DNA of 64,000 nt, from assembly GCF_003946645.1 (NCBI RefSeq), contig NZ_RHOU01000011.1, positions 1 to 64,000 on the forward strand, in the 5' to 3' direction. Made by a program: the position numbers and the translations under genes. This document shows, one piece after another, positions 1 through 8,128 of the stretch. Position 1 is the first letter of the stretch, and every line of letters begins with the position of its first letter. Origin of the DNA: Lapidilactobacillus wuchangensis. GTDB taxonomy: Bacteria; Bacillota; Bacilli; Lactobacillales; Lactobacillaceae. The notes under the pieces were generated by a model. It searched no databases. It was not told where the DNA came from and saw only the letters and a program-made list of their open reading frames with translations.

Positions 1-689
1 TGCCGGCGTTGATTTGAGCTTATTGCTGCGCAACAATCTCAAATACAAGCCTTCTTCTAACCGCTGAAGCGGCAAGAAGAATTTGGCGGCTGACAACCCG
101 GCGGCCTCCACTACGTTTTGAGCTAAGTTAGATCATTTCAAATTTGATAGATTTAAAGGCAATTCTAGTGAAGTTGGCTACCAATCGCCCAGCAACTACT
201 TACGTAAACTAACAGAATTGAACACCACTATTTAGAAAAACAGATTGATATAAAATAATAAGTCTGCCTGACAAGCTTTCTGGTTGGAATTAAACTAGAA
301 ATTGTCAGACAGACTTTTTGTAATACGGTTCAATTATGACAGCAATTTGAATCAAGTTGATTAGTCCCACTCGGATTGCCTTAAGCACTAACAAGGATGA
401 AGTGAACTAAATTAACTCCAGACGGAATGGAGGGATCGGGTTGTCAGCCGCGAAATTATTGTTAGAGTGTGATGAGCAGCGGGCTTTCGGCGTAGAGTAA
501 CTGTAAATAATTGATTGAGCTGGTGCAACCAGATCGAGCAATTATTTCAGTTAATCATAGCCGTTTGCTGCTTTGAACACGTTTGGTGCTTTAGCACTTA
601 CGATAAGACCTGTATTGGAGACTTTTGAAAAAAGGCTTCAATCAGCGTCGGCCGCGTTCCACAACCAGCAAGCCCGTAATGGAGTCAGA
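1..689 (+). repeat. Composite structured repeat CE1 (left edge cut by window)
   Basis: The window opens inside the left (L) module of a composite non-coding repeat. L runs to about 126. A terminator-like hairpin C (TCTGCCTGACA pairing with TGTCAGACAGA, then TTTTT) lies at 261-320, and the right (R) module at 415-689. R shows the basal stem GGGTTGT (438-444) with ACAACC (661-666), and hairpins P2 (around GGTGCTTTAGCACT) and P3 (TTGGAGAC with GGCTTCAA). P2 of this copy is interrupted at 464-584 by a reversed copy of the HR hairpin repeat. The longest open frame across it (573-839) is not considered coding. Confidence 0.85.
464..584 (-). repeat. HR hairpin repeat nested inside CE1
   Basis: Read on the minus strand this is an HR unit: it begins GTGTTC, has the AATTATTT arm and ends CATCACAC. 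It splits the P2 stem of the host R module between ATTGTT and GGTGCTTTAGCAC, which are contiguous in all intact copies. It is somewhat degenerate compared with the array copies. No clear target duplication is visible; GTT occurs on both sides of the junction. Confidence 0.85.
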
Positions 690-747
690 TGCTACTCAGT
701 TTCAGCATCTTCACTAGGTTCTAATGGTTTTGAACCTTGGGCATTAT

Positions 748-1770
748 CTAAAATTCAACCAAGTAGTGAGTTTGGTAATGTTTGGTCTCACCATCATGCA
801 AGCTTAAATCGCCATAAGCAGGATCAAAGATGGCATTAGGCGTGATTTGTGATTCCAAAGCCACACCCACATACGGCTGGCCAGTTTTATCGATATAAGG
901 CTGATCGGCGCCAAAACCATTGGCAGTGAAACAAACGATGGCGTTTCGTTGACTGAACATCTTGACGCGAATATTTTCGTCAGGATTTGCCAAAATCGCA
1001 ATTGGTTCGTTATCAGCATGTTGATCAATTAGGAAGACATCGTCCAAACCTTTTTCAGGGATAGCTTGTAGGCCGTCGATGGCGGTACCTAAAGTTTTCG
1101 TTGTTTGGAAATCATAAGGTGTTTGGGCGTTGGCCAGCGTTTTGCCAGTTGGAATTTTCGCATCGCCTAGTTCTAGACGTTGGCTACTACGCAGGAACAA
1201 CTCCAGATTCTTAATGTTCTGATCAGCCTGATTCAAATTGAAGTAAGCATGGTTAGTTGGATTGAAGACAGTCTCGCCATGACTAACAACTTTATAATCT
1301 AAATAAATCCGATTGTCATCAGTCAATGTGTAAGTAATGGTCACGTCCAAATCGCCAGGGAAACCATCAGCTTGGCTGGTTACAGTGTGGTTGAAAATAA
1401 TTTGATTGGCAGCAATTTTGCCGGCCCAATTAATTTCGTTGAAACCATGAACACCACCATGCAAGGTATTGCCGCTCTCATTAGTCGGCACGTTGTATTC
1501 GTGCTCGCCAATTTTGAATTTACCGGCGCCAATTCGACCAGCTGTCCGCCCAATCGACATGTTCAAATAAGGATTAGTCGTGATGTAGTCATTGATCTTC
1601 GGAAAATTCAAAATTAAGTTTTGTGAGCCGTTGGCAGTTGGCACCCGTAATTCGTACCAGTTAGCACCATAGGACAAGCAAGATAAAGTCACCTGATTAG
1701 CGTTGGTTAGAGAATATTTATAGATGTTTTCGCCGTTTAAAGTATCGAAAACTTCTTGATTAGTTTGCAT
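748..1770 (-). CDS. galM: Aldose 1-epimerase (galactose mutarotase)
   Basis: 340 aa, the usual length for GalM. It interconverts the alpha and beta anomers of galactose or glucose in the cytoplasm, feeding the Leloir pathway. Expected active-site residues are visible: His104 in NTLHGGVHG, His174 in NPTNHAYFNLN and the catalytic Glu306 in VALESQ. The ATG is preceded by AAAGGAG at good spacing. It stands alone: the HAD gene upstream ends in a terminator, and no other gal gene is in the window. A cre-like site upstream (1830-1843) suggests CcpA control. The 3' end runs up to repeat CE1. Confidence 0.95.
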   Translation of the reverse strand: MQTNQEVFDTLNGENIYKYSLTNANQVTLSCLSYGANWYELRVPTANGSQNLILNFPKINDYITTNPYLNMSIGRTAGRIGAGKFKIGEHEYNVPTNESGNTLHGGVHGFNEINWAGKIAANQIIFNHTVTSQADGFPGDLDVTITYTLTDDNRIYLDYKVVSHGETVFNPTNHAYFNLNQADQNIKNLELFLRSSQRLELGDAKIPTGKTLANAQTPYDFQTTKTLGTAIDGLQAIPEKGLDDVFLIDQHADNEPIAILANPDENIRVKMFSQRNAIVCFTANGFGADQPYIDKTGQPYVGVALESQITPNAIFDPAYGDLSLHDGETKHYQTHYLVEF

Positions 1771-1829
1771 AGTTGCAAAGCTCCTTTCAAATAATACTCT
1801 AGTTCAGAATACGCCATTTCTGAAGCCAA

Positions 1830-1843
1830 CGTCAACGCTTTCA
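1830..1843 (-). promoter_or_regulatory. cre-like CcpA operator upstream of galM
   Basis: On the minus strand the sequence is TGAAAGCGTTGACG, which matches the catabolite-responsive-element consensus TGWAANCGNTNWCA at every position but the last. It sits about 60 bp before the galM start, consistent with carbon catabolite control of a sugar gene. The consensus is established knowledge; its use here is inferred. Confidence 0.65.
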
Positions 1844-1902
1844 TAAGAAAAATATTTTTATTAGCCGATTTGTTTAAGTGACCGGATCAGCTTTGTTTTG
1901 AC

Positions 1903-1950
1903 AAAAAAATATCACGACCAGCACACCGAAAACGTGTGATGGTCGTGATA
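1903..1950 (-). terminator. Intrinsic terminator of the HAD phosphatase gene
   Basis: Read on the minus strand, TATCACGACCATCACAC pairs, with one mismatch, with GTGTGCTGGTCGTGATA around a short loop and is followed by a run of seven T. It separates the HAD gene from galM. Confidence 0.85.
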
Positions 1951-2015
1951 GCTGCGAAGAAAATTTAGCACTGCTTAAATACTACTGAATTTAAAAATTA
2001 TTGGGATTGTTGCAA

Positions 2016-2645
2016 TTAACGAATCACATCAATAATTTCTGCTGGGCGGGAGAAGTAAAAGTCCATGTCGCCAAATTGGCCGTGATTATGAGCACCCCAG
2101 CCAGCTACACCAAATTGAGCGCCAGCACCTTTAGCTGATTGCAAATCATAAATCGTGTCGCCGACATAAAGGGTTTCGTCAGCGGGGATCTCGGAAATTT
2201 CAATCATTTTTAGCAGTGGCTCTGGATCTGGCTTGTGTTTTTGTGTGTCTGATGAAGTGACAATGTTACGGAAGAATGGCGTCAAACCCCGTGGTGTGAA
2301 ATCAGCGGCCAATTCGTCATTCGTTTTAGAAGTAACGACGCCCATTTCCACATCATATTTTTGTAATTCTTTCAGCGTGTTAATAATCCCAGGGAAAACC
2401 GTGACTGAGTCCTTATATTTATCGAACGCTTGGTACCACGCACTTAAAACATCAGGAATTTCCGCGTCGGAAAAACCTAATTGTTTCAGGCCTACGATGC
2501 CGGGGATGCCATAAATCGCCACGACTTGGTCATAAGTGAAATCCAAGTGCCGTTGGTCGTTAGCCACATCTAATAAGGCGTTCATATAAGCTTTTTCAGT
2601 GTCAATTAAGGTGCCGTCAATATCAAAGACCACATTTTTAATCAT
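2016..2645 (-). CDS. HAD-family phosphatase (phosphoglycolate phosphatase / beta-phosphoglucomutase-like)
   Basis: 209 aa from the chosen start. The HAD motifs are all present: DIDGTLIDT near the N-terminus (nucleophile and acid Asp), TSK (motif II), KPDPEPLL (motif III Lys) and GDTIYDL (motif IV). The long insert after motif I indicates a C1-cap (PGMB/Gph type). I chose the ATG at 2645, not the upstream one at 2678, because AGGAGG stands 8 nt before it and because a likely extended -10 box (TG-T-TACAAT) overlaps the upstream ATG. The substrate cannot be read from the sequence. It is a single-gene unit with its own terminator. Confidence 0.85.
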   Translation of the reverse strand: MIKNVVFDIDGTLIDTEKAYMNALLDVANDQRHLDFTYDQVVAIYGIPGIVGLKQLGFSDAEIPDVLSAWYQAFDKYKDSVTVFPGIINTLKELQKYDVEMGVVTSKTNDELAADFTPRGLTPFFRNIVTSSDTQKHKPDPEPLLKMIEISEIPADETLYVGDTIYDLQSAKGAGAQFGVAGWGAHNHGQFGDMDFYFSRPAEIIDVIR

Positions 2646-2676
2646 CAATGGTTCCTCCTTGAATATGTCTGCTTCC

Positions 2677-2682
2677 ATTGTA
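2677..2682 (-). promoter_or_regulatory. Extended -10 promoter of the HAD gene
   Basis: On the minus strand TACAAT is preceded by TG at the extended -10 position. Transcription would begin near 2670, leaving a 5' UTR of about 25 nt with AGGAGG in it. No good -35 is visible. Confidence 0.5.
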
Positions 2683-2771
2683 ACATAAAGGCTTTTTCAA
2701 CTCGGAAAAAATGTGATGACGGTTTGTCTTCTAAATTGTGCGGTGATTTCAGCCGCTCCCTAGTTGAAAAC

Positions 2772-2922
2772 GGCAGGGGCCCAGCGATTTTATGGGCGTG
2801 GAACATGGTGGGCGTTGATTTGAGCTTATTGCTAACGCAACAATCTCAAATACAAGCCTTATTCTAACCGCTAAAGCGGCAAGAATAATTTCACCATTGA
2901 CGCTAATCGCTGGGCCCCTGCC
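2772..2922. repeat. CE2: short structured module closed by an 18-bp perfect stem
   Basis: GGCAGGGGCCCAGCGATT (2772-2789) pairs perfectly with its complement at 2905-2922. Inside are the P1 stem (ATGGTG with CACCAT, and GGCGT with ACGC), the P3 hairpin (TTGAGCTTATTG with CAACAATCTCAA) and the P2 hairpin (ATTCTAACCGC with GCGGCAAGAAT) seen in the L modules of the composite repeats. Only one module is present here. A 3'-end fragment of an R module lies nearby at 3119-3160. Confidence 0.85.
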
Positions 2923-3118
2923 TGAGTTAAATAGCTGAATTGAGCACCACCGTTTGGAACGTCAGAGCGTGACAACTAGCCAAGTTCGATTGACAATTTC
3001 TCAAGATAAATTATGGAACATCATTGGGGTTATTTTGAAGATTATTCCAATATGATAACAGATTAAACTTAACCGCTCTGAGCTCACAAACATTGCCATA
3101 ATTTCCAAGATTAATGAA

Positions 3119-3160
3119 ATGTGCCACGCCAAGCAGCCCGGAATGGAGTCAAAACCAGTT
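3119..3160 (+). repeat. Fragment of a CE right module
   Basis: This is an isolated copy of the 3' end of the R module (CCACGCCAAGCAGCCCGG, then AATGGAGTCA), without its 5' partner strand. Similar lone R ends occur next to CE3, CE4, CE9 and CE10. Confidence 0.7.
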
Positions 3161-3261
3161 CGGTTTCAAAGCCCACACGCTTAATTTCAATAAGTAACGT
3201 GAGATCAATTTTGTCTGTGGTTATTGACAACCTTGACTTTTCAGCGTCAGGTCGTTATGAT

Positions 3262-3510
3262 GATGACAATATCTGCCGAAAGGTCTAGGAAGTAGTAACA
3301 ACCAAGAGGTTCGCTCAGGAAATGGCGTTTAACTGGAATCGCCGTCGAACTTTGGTTGTGAATGGAGCCTAGGGTAGTCAGCGGCGCAAGTCCTGGCGGT
3401 GCGTGAAGCCTTAATTCACTCGAGCTGATCCTTAGATTCTGTAAGGGTAATTTAGGTGGCACCGCGATAAACTCGTCCTATTGCATTTTGCAATTAGGGC
3501 GTTTTTTTAT
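3262..3510 (+). promoter_or_regulatory. Tryptophan T-box riboswitch (leader of trpS)
   Basis: Stem I can be drawn from the sequence: CTAGG (3284-3288) with CCTAG, an internal loop with AGTAGTA on one side and GAATGGAG on the other, then ACAACCAA with TTGGTTGT. The specifier position reads TGG (3363-3365), the Trp codon, followed by the usual purine. The T-box AGGTGGCACCGCG lies at 3454-3466, and the terminator CGTCCTA...TTAGGGCG plus seven T ends near 3508. Uncharged tRNA-Trp would stabilise the antiterminator and allow transcription of trpS and probably the aminotransferase behind it. Confidence 0.93.
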
Positions 3511-3549
3511 TACCTAATTTCGGATTATTAAAAAATGGAGGTTAGTATC

Positions 3550-4566
3550 ATGGCAAAGAAAGTTATTTTAACTGCAGACCGACCAACTGGTAAATTACAT
3601 ATTGGTCATTATTTAGGCTCATTGAAAAACCGGGTCGCTTTACAAAACTCTGGTGATTATCAAACTTATGTGATGATTGCCGATGTGCAGGCGTTGACTG
3701 ATAATGCCCGCGACCCAGAAAAAATTCGCCGCAGCTTGATTGAAGTAGCTTTGGATTATTTGGCAGTCGGCATTGATCCAGCCAAATCAACAATTTTAGT
3801 GCAATCACAAATTCCCGCACTGAATGAATTGACAATGTACTATTTGGATCTGGTCAACGTTTCGCGGTTGGAACGAAATCCAACCGTTAAAGCCGAAATC
3901 AAACAAAAAGCTTTTGGTCAATCGATTCCGGCGGGCTTTTTAGTTTATCCTGTTAGTCAGACTGCTGACATTACGGCCTTTAAGGCGGATACTGTGCCAG
4001 TTGGCGACGATCAAGAGCCAATGATGGAACAGGCTCGGGAAATTGTCCGTACTTTTAATAGTACTTACAAGACTGATATTTTGGTTGAACCTGAAGGCTA
4101 TTTTCCACCAAAGGGCCAAGGTCGTTTACCTGGCTTAGATGGCAACGCCAAAATGAGTAAGTCATTAGGCAACGGCATTTATTTAGCTGATACTGCTGAT
4201 GAATTACGGCAAAAAGTCATGTCAATGTACACCGACCCTGATCATATTCATGTGGCTGATCCCGGCAAAGTTGAAGGCAACATGGTCTTTACGTACTTGG
4301 ATGCCTTTGATACTGATAAAGCCAAGGTCGCTGAATTAAAAGCTGAGTATCAACACGGTGGTTTAGGCGATGTCAAAATCAAACGTTACCTAAATGAAGT
4401 CATGGAAGGTGTCTTCGGCCCAATTCGGGAACGTCGCGAAGAATATGCCAAGGATATTCCAGCCGTTTATGAGATGTTGCATCAAGGCAGCATGAAAGCC
4501 AATGAAGTTGCCGAACAAACGTTACAAGAAGTCCGCGACGCTATTGGCATCAATTACTTCAAATAA
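3550..4566 (+). CDS. trpS: Tryptophanyl-tRNA synthetase
   Basis: 338 aa. It charges tRNA-Trp with tryptophan in the cytoplasm. The class I signatures are clear: the HIGH motif in [10 protein letters not shown] (about residues 15-24) and KMSKS in [10 protein letters not shown] (about 200). The ATG at 3550 is taken as the start because GGAGG lies 9 nt upstream; the ATG at 3535 would place that ribosome site inside the gene. Transcription is controlled by the Trp T-box directly upstream. The gene behind it starts 41 nt later with no terminator between. Confidence 0.97.
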   Translation: MAKKVILTADRPTGKLHIGHYLGSLKNRVALQNSGDYQTYVMIADVQALTDNARDPEKIRRSLIEVALDYLAVGIDPAKSTILVQSQIPALNELTMYYLDLVNVSRLERNPTVKAEIKQKAFGQSIPAGFLVYPVSQTADITAFKADTVPVGDDQEPMMEQAREIVRTFNSTYKTDILVEPEGYFPPKGQGRLPGLDGNAKMSKSLGNGIYLADTADELRQKVMSMYTDPDHIHVADPGKVEGNMVFTYLDAFDTDKAKVAELKAEYQHGGLGDVKIKRYLNEVMEGVFGPIRERREEYAKDIPAVYEMLHQGSMKANEVAEQTLQEVRDAIGINYFK

Positions 4567-4606
4567 TTAAACTAAGAATCCAAATTCAATAGAAATCGAT
4601 GATTAA

Positions 4607-5776
4607 ATGACAAAAGATTTAGCAAGCTTAATGAAAAAAGAATTGATCGGCGTTGAACCGTCATCAATTTTGCAATTTGATAAAGATGTTTCCCAAATCC
4701 CGGACATTATTAAATTAACTTTAGGGGAGCCCGACTTCAACACGCCTGACCATGTGAAGCAGGCTGGTGAAGCAAGTATTGCCGCTAACCACAGCCACTA
4801 TACACAATCGCCTGGTTTACCGGCCTTGCGTGCAGCTGCGGCCCATTTTTTAGCGAAAAAATATGGTACTGACTATGATCCGGAAACTCAAATTTTAACT
4901 ACAGTTGGCGCGACTGGTGCGATTTATTCATCGTTGACGGCAATCCTGAATCCTGGCGATGAGGTCATTATTCCCATTCCCATCTTTCCATTGTATATTC
5001 CCATTGTGAAATTAAACGGCGCGACGCCGGTCTTTATTGACACTAGTAAAGACGGCTTTAAATTAACGCCTGAAAAATTGGCTAGCACTTTGGCCGCTCA
5101 TCGTGACAAAGTAAAGGCGATTGTTTTCAATTATCCAACTAATCCTACTGGCGTCACTTATCGCCAAGCTGAATTGGAGAAATTCGTCGCGATTTTAAAA
5201 CAATATGATATTTTTGTGATCAGTGACGAGATTTATAGTGAGCTGACTTTTGATCAACCTCATGTTTCTTTAGGTAAATTATTGCCTGACCAAACTTTAT
5301 TGATTAATGGCGTTTCTAAATCCCACGCCATGACTGGTTGGCGGATTGGGTTTATTGCTGGACCAGCCGCTGTGATTAGTAAAATCAATATGGTCCATCA
5401 ATTTACTGTGACCGCCGCGACAACCATGTCCCAAGAAGCTGCCTTAGAGGCGATGCAGAACGGCCTTGATGATGGTCAAGGTATGAAGCAAGAATACCAG
5501 AAGCGTCGTGATTATTTGGTTGCTGAATTGAATCGGTTAGGGATGGCAACAGCCATGCCTGAAGGTGCCTTTTATGCCTTTGCGAAAATTCCAGAACGTT
5601 TTGGCAATGATAGTTTTGCTTTCTGTCGTAAATTAGCTCAAGAAGCGCAAGTCGCCTTGATCCCTGGGGCCGCTTTTCCTGCTGGTGAAGGCTATGTTCG
5701 CATTAGTTACGCTGCCAGCATGGCGAAATTGGAACAAGCTTGCCAACGCTTGGCTAAATTCTTGGCGGCGAACTAG
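4607..5776 (+). CDS. Class I PLP-dependent aminotransferase (aromatic or diaminopimelate-type)
   Basis: 389 aa, fold type I. The PLP lysine is Lys238 in SKSHAMTGWRIGF; other family motifs are LGEPDF (40-44), NYPTNPTG (175-182) and SDEIY (206-210). The family includes AraT and PatA (N-acetyl-diaminopimelate aminotransferase), and the sequence alone does not separate them. It follows trpS without a terminator, so it probably shares the Trp T-box, which favours a role in aromatic amino acid metabolism; that is inference. The Shine-Dalgarno before ATG 4607 is weak, suggesting low or coupled translation. Confidence 0.88.
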   Translation: MTKDLASLMKKELIGVEPSSILQFDKDVSQIPDIIKLTLGEPDFNTPDHVKQAGEASIAANHSHYTQSPGLPALRAAAAHFLAKKYGTDYDPETQILTTVGATGAIYSSLTAILNPGDEVIIPIPIFPLYIPIVKLNGATPVFIDTSKDGFKLTPEKLASTLAAHRDKVKAIVFNYPTNPTGVTYRQAELEKFVAILKQYDIFVISDEIYSELTFDQPHVSLGKLLPDQTLLINGVSKSHAMTGWRIGFIAGPAAVISKINMVHQFTVTAATTMSQEAALEAMQNGLDDGQGMKQEYQKRRDYLVAELNRLGMATAMPEGAFYAFAKIPERFGNDSFAFCRKLAQEAQVALIPGAAFPAGEGYVRISYAASMAKLEQACQRLAKFLAAN

Positions 5777-5839
5777 CCGTGTCGGGATTTGTCAGACTGA
5801 ACCGGATTAAGTTGATTGACAAGTCTTATAGTGTTGAGT

Positions 5840-5897
5840 GATTATTCTTCAAAATAATTGAAGTTACTCTACGCCAACTACCCGCAGCTCCTCACAC
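5840..5897 (+). repeat. Partial HR repeat (3' half)
   Basis: AATAATTGAAGTTACTCTACGCC...CTCCTCACAC matches the 3' arm of the HR unit. The region that should hold the 5' arm (about 5785-5840) has diverged. It is the first unit of the array before the D-lactate dehydrogenase gene. Confidence 0.65.
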
Positions 5898-5909
5898 TGT
5901 GATTGAAAC

Positions 5910-6022
5910 GTGTTCGGGCTGGTAGACTGCTATGCCTAACTTAAATATCTGCTCAATCGGCTTGGGTCGCTTAATCAGATATTTGAAGTTACGCTACGCA
6001 GTCTGACCACCGGCCCTCACAC
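5910..6022 (+). repeat. HR hairpin repeat, array copy 1
   Basis: Long imperfect hairpin: GTGTTCGGGCTGGT with ACCACCGGCCCTCACAC at the base, AGACTGC with GCAGTCT, TAACTT with AAGTTA, AAATATCTG with CAGATATTT, and a small apical stem. Confidence 0.9.
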
Positions 6023-6034
6023 TGTGATTGAAAC

Positions 6035-6147
6035 GTGTTCGGGGTGACAAATGGCTATGGCTAATTTAAATATCTGCCCAATCGGCTAACGCCGCTTAAC
6101 CAGATATTTGAAATTACCCTACGCCAAAAAAGCGTCACCCCTCACAC
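6035..6147 (+). repeat. HR hairpin repeat, array copy 2
   Basis: Same design as the copy before it, but with changed pairs: GGGGTGAC with GTCACCCC at the base, TGGC with GCCA, and AATTT with AAATT in the middle. The substitutions occur on both strands so the stems survive. Confidence 0.9.
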
Positions 6148-6158
6148 TTTGCTGAAAC

Positions 6159-6270
6159 GTGTTCGGGATGGTAAATGGCTAGGTACAATTTAAATATTTA
6201 CACGATCGGTTGCACCGCTCATGCAAATATTTGAAATTGTACTACGCCAAAACACCACCAGCCCTCACAC
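6159..6270 (+). repeat. HR hairpin repeat, array copy 3
   Basis: The middle stem here is GTACAATTT with AAATTGTAC where copy 2 has the GGCTAATTT type: a compensatory change over several pairs. It ends 10 nt before the AGGAGG of the D-lactate dehydrogenase gene, so it should form part of the 5' UTR or the intercistronic RNA. Confidence 0.9.
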
Positions 6271-6292
6271 TCTAATTTTTTAGGAGGTTTTT

Positions 6293-7285
6293 ATGAAAAT
6301 TCAAATGTATTCAGTCCGGCCTGATGAGCAGGCGGCGATTAATGCTTGGGCTGAGCAAAATCAGGCAACAATTACCACTAGTAATCAACCATTAAATAGT
6401 CAAACAGTTAACTTGGCTAATGGCAGTGATGCAGTGGTTGTGGCCCAACATGGTGTTTTAGAAGCGGATGTTTATTCACAGTTAGCCACTTTCAATATTC
6501 ATATTTTGGCATTAAGAATCACTGGCTATGATATTGTCGATTTTGCTAGTGCTAAGAAGTATGGTATCCAGGTGACTAATGTGCCAGCTTATTCACCGCG
6601 TAGTGTTGCTGAAGAAGCGTTGACGCACACGATGGTTTTGTTGCGGCATTTAAAAGCCACCCAATTGCGAATGAGCCATCACGATTATAGCTGGGGTGGG
6701 TTGGAAGCCTACGAAATTCATAATCTAACTGTCGGCGTTTTAGGCGCTGGTAAAATTGGTGGTACCGTAGCTCGAATTTTCAAAGCGCTAGGTGCGAAAG
6801 TAATTGCTCATGATTTGGTGGAACGGCCAGAATTGGCTGATACTTTGACTTACGTGAGTCTTGATGAGTTATTGAGCCAAAGTGATGTGTTGACGATTCA
6901 CACGAACTTGACTGATTTAACGACGCACATCATCGATGCTGCCGCTTTAGAAAAAATGAAATCGTCAGCATTATTAATTAATTGTGCCCGCGGTCCCATC
7001 GTTGATTTAGCTGCCTTGTTACATGCCCTTGATACCAATGAAATTGCTGGTGCTGGCTTGGACACGGTTGAAGGCGAAGCGGGTGTTTTCGGGGATGACT
7101 TATCTCATGCTAATCAAGATTTAAGTATTTTCGACAATTTATTGCGGCGCGAAAATGTTTCCTTATCACCACACATTGGTTTTTACACCGATCAAGCAGT
7201 TAAAAATATGGTTGAAATTGCTTTGAACGATGCCAATTTATTATTCCATGGTGAAAAGAGCCCTCATTTGTTGCCAGAAAAATAA
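6293..7285 (+). CDS. D-lactate dehydrogenase (D-2-hydroxyacid dehydrogenase family)
   Basis: 330 aa, the usual length of lactobacillar D-LDH. It reduces pyruvate to D-lactate with NADH. The Rossmann motif GAGKIG is at 151-156, and the catalytic triad is Arg233 (NCARGP), Glu260 (DTVEGE) and His294 (SPHIGF), close to Arg235/Glu264/His296 of the L. bulgaricus enzyme. TAGGAGG precedes the ATG. D-lactate made here is a plausible substrate for the D-Ala-D-Lac ligase encoded at 47173. Another branched 2-hydroxyacid (HicDH activity) is an alternative. An array of HR hairpins lies directly upstream. Confidence 0.9.
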   Translation: MKIQMYSVRPDEQAAINAWAEQNQATITTSNQPLNSQTVNLANGSDAVVVAQHGVLEADVYSQLATFNIHILALRITGYDIVDFASAKKYGIQVTNVPAYSPRSVAEEALTHTMVLLRHLKATQLRMSHHDYSWGGLEAYEIHNLTVGVLGAGKIGGTVARIFKALGAKVIAHDLVERPELADTLTYVSLDELLSQSDVLTIHTNLTDLTTHIIDAAALEKMKSSALLINCARGPIVDLAALLHALDTNEIAGAGLDTVEGEAGVFGDDLSHANQDLSIFDNLLRRENVSLSPHIGFYTDQAVKNMVEIALNDANLLFHGEKSPHLLPEK

Positions 7286-7334
7286 TTTTGTTTTTCGAAA
7301 AAGTAATTTTTGGGTGACTTAATCCGAGTTGATT

Positions 7335-8070
7335 TTAGGCAGAATAGCGGAAAACTCCGTTGCGGCGGTTGAGTTGTGGAACGTTGCCGGCATTGATTTG
7401 AGCTTATTGCTGCGCAACAATCTCAAATACAAGCCTTCTTCTAACCGCTAAAGCGGCAAGAAGAATTTGGTGACTGACAACCCGGCGGCCTCCACTGCGT
7501 TTTGAGCTAGGGTGGTCCACTTTAGATTTGGTTAATATCAAGGCAATACTAGTGGAGTTAGGCGCTAATCGCTCAGCAGTCAGCTGATAAAACTAACTGA
7601 ATTACACAACACTATTTAGAAAAAGACAGAAGTAAACTAATACAGCCTGTTTGACAAACTTTCTGGAATTAAATCAGAAAGAGTCAGACAGGCTTTTTGT
7701 AATATAACTGTTCAGTTGTGACAACAATTAAAATCGAGTTCATCCGTCCTGCCGCAATTGACTTCACCACTAACCAAGCTGCAGTGAACCACTTCAACTC
7801 CCGACGGCGTGGAGGGATCTTGTCGTCAGCCGCCAAATTATTGTTAGTGCTTTCAGCACTTACAATAAGGCTTGCATTTGAGATTTTGTGCAACAAAAGC
7901 TCAAATCAACGCCGGCCGCGTTCCACGACAAGCAGCCCGGAATAGAGTCAGACTCAATTTTGTTTATTCATCTTCACAGCGTTTTGACTCTTTTGAACTT
8001 TGCTTTCAATTGGTTCAAATTGATGTCGGCCGCGTTCCACAACCAGCAAGCCCGGAATGCAGTCAGACCT
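7335..8070 (+). repeat. Composite structured repeat CE3
   Basis: Complete copy: L module 7335-7509, linker, C hairpin 7643-7699 (GCCTGTTTGACA with its imperfect complement, then TTTTT), R module 7795-7952. The R basal stem is CTTGTCGT (7819-7826) with ACGACAAG (7925-7932), P2 is TTATTGTTAGTGC with GCACTTACAATAA. An additional lone R 3' end follows at 8006-8070. No convincing gene lies in it, although short open frames run through. Confidence 0.88.
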
Positions 8071-8128
8071 AGTTCTGTTTTACGTGGGGCTACCGCTTTT
8101 GAACTTTTTATTATGAGAACACAATAAA

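Noticed and set aside
573-839. 88-aa open frame across CE1 and the galM 3' end
   Set aside because: Composed of repeat sequence and antisense galM; no start signal.
2772-2922. CE modules as tRNA-like cloverleaves or tRNA genes
   Set aside because: The junction of hairpins recalls a cloverleaf, but arm lengths, anticodon loop, TTCGANTC box and acceptor end do not fit.
5910-6270. HR arrays as a CRISPR array
   Set aside because: Units are long hairpins in direct tandem with about 12-nt gaps, not short repeats separated by unique spacers; no cas genes.
7718-8127. Several overlapping open frames of 66-79 aa in CE3
   Set aside because: All three are translations of the R module; such frames recur in every copy by repetition, not by coding constraint.
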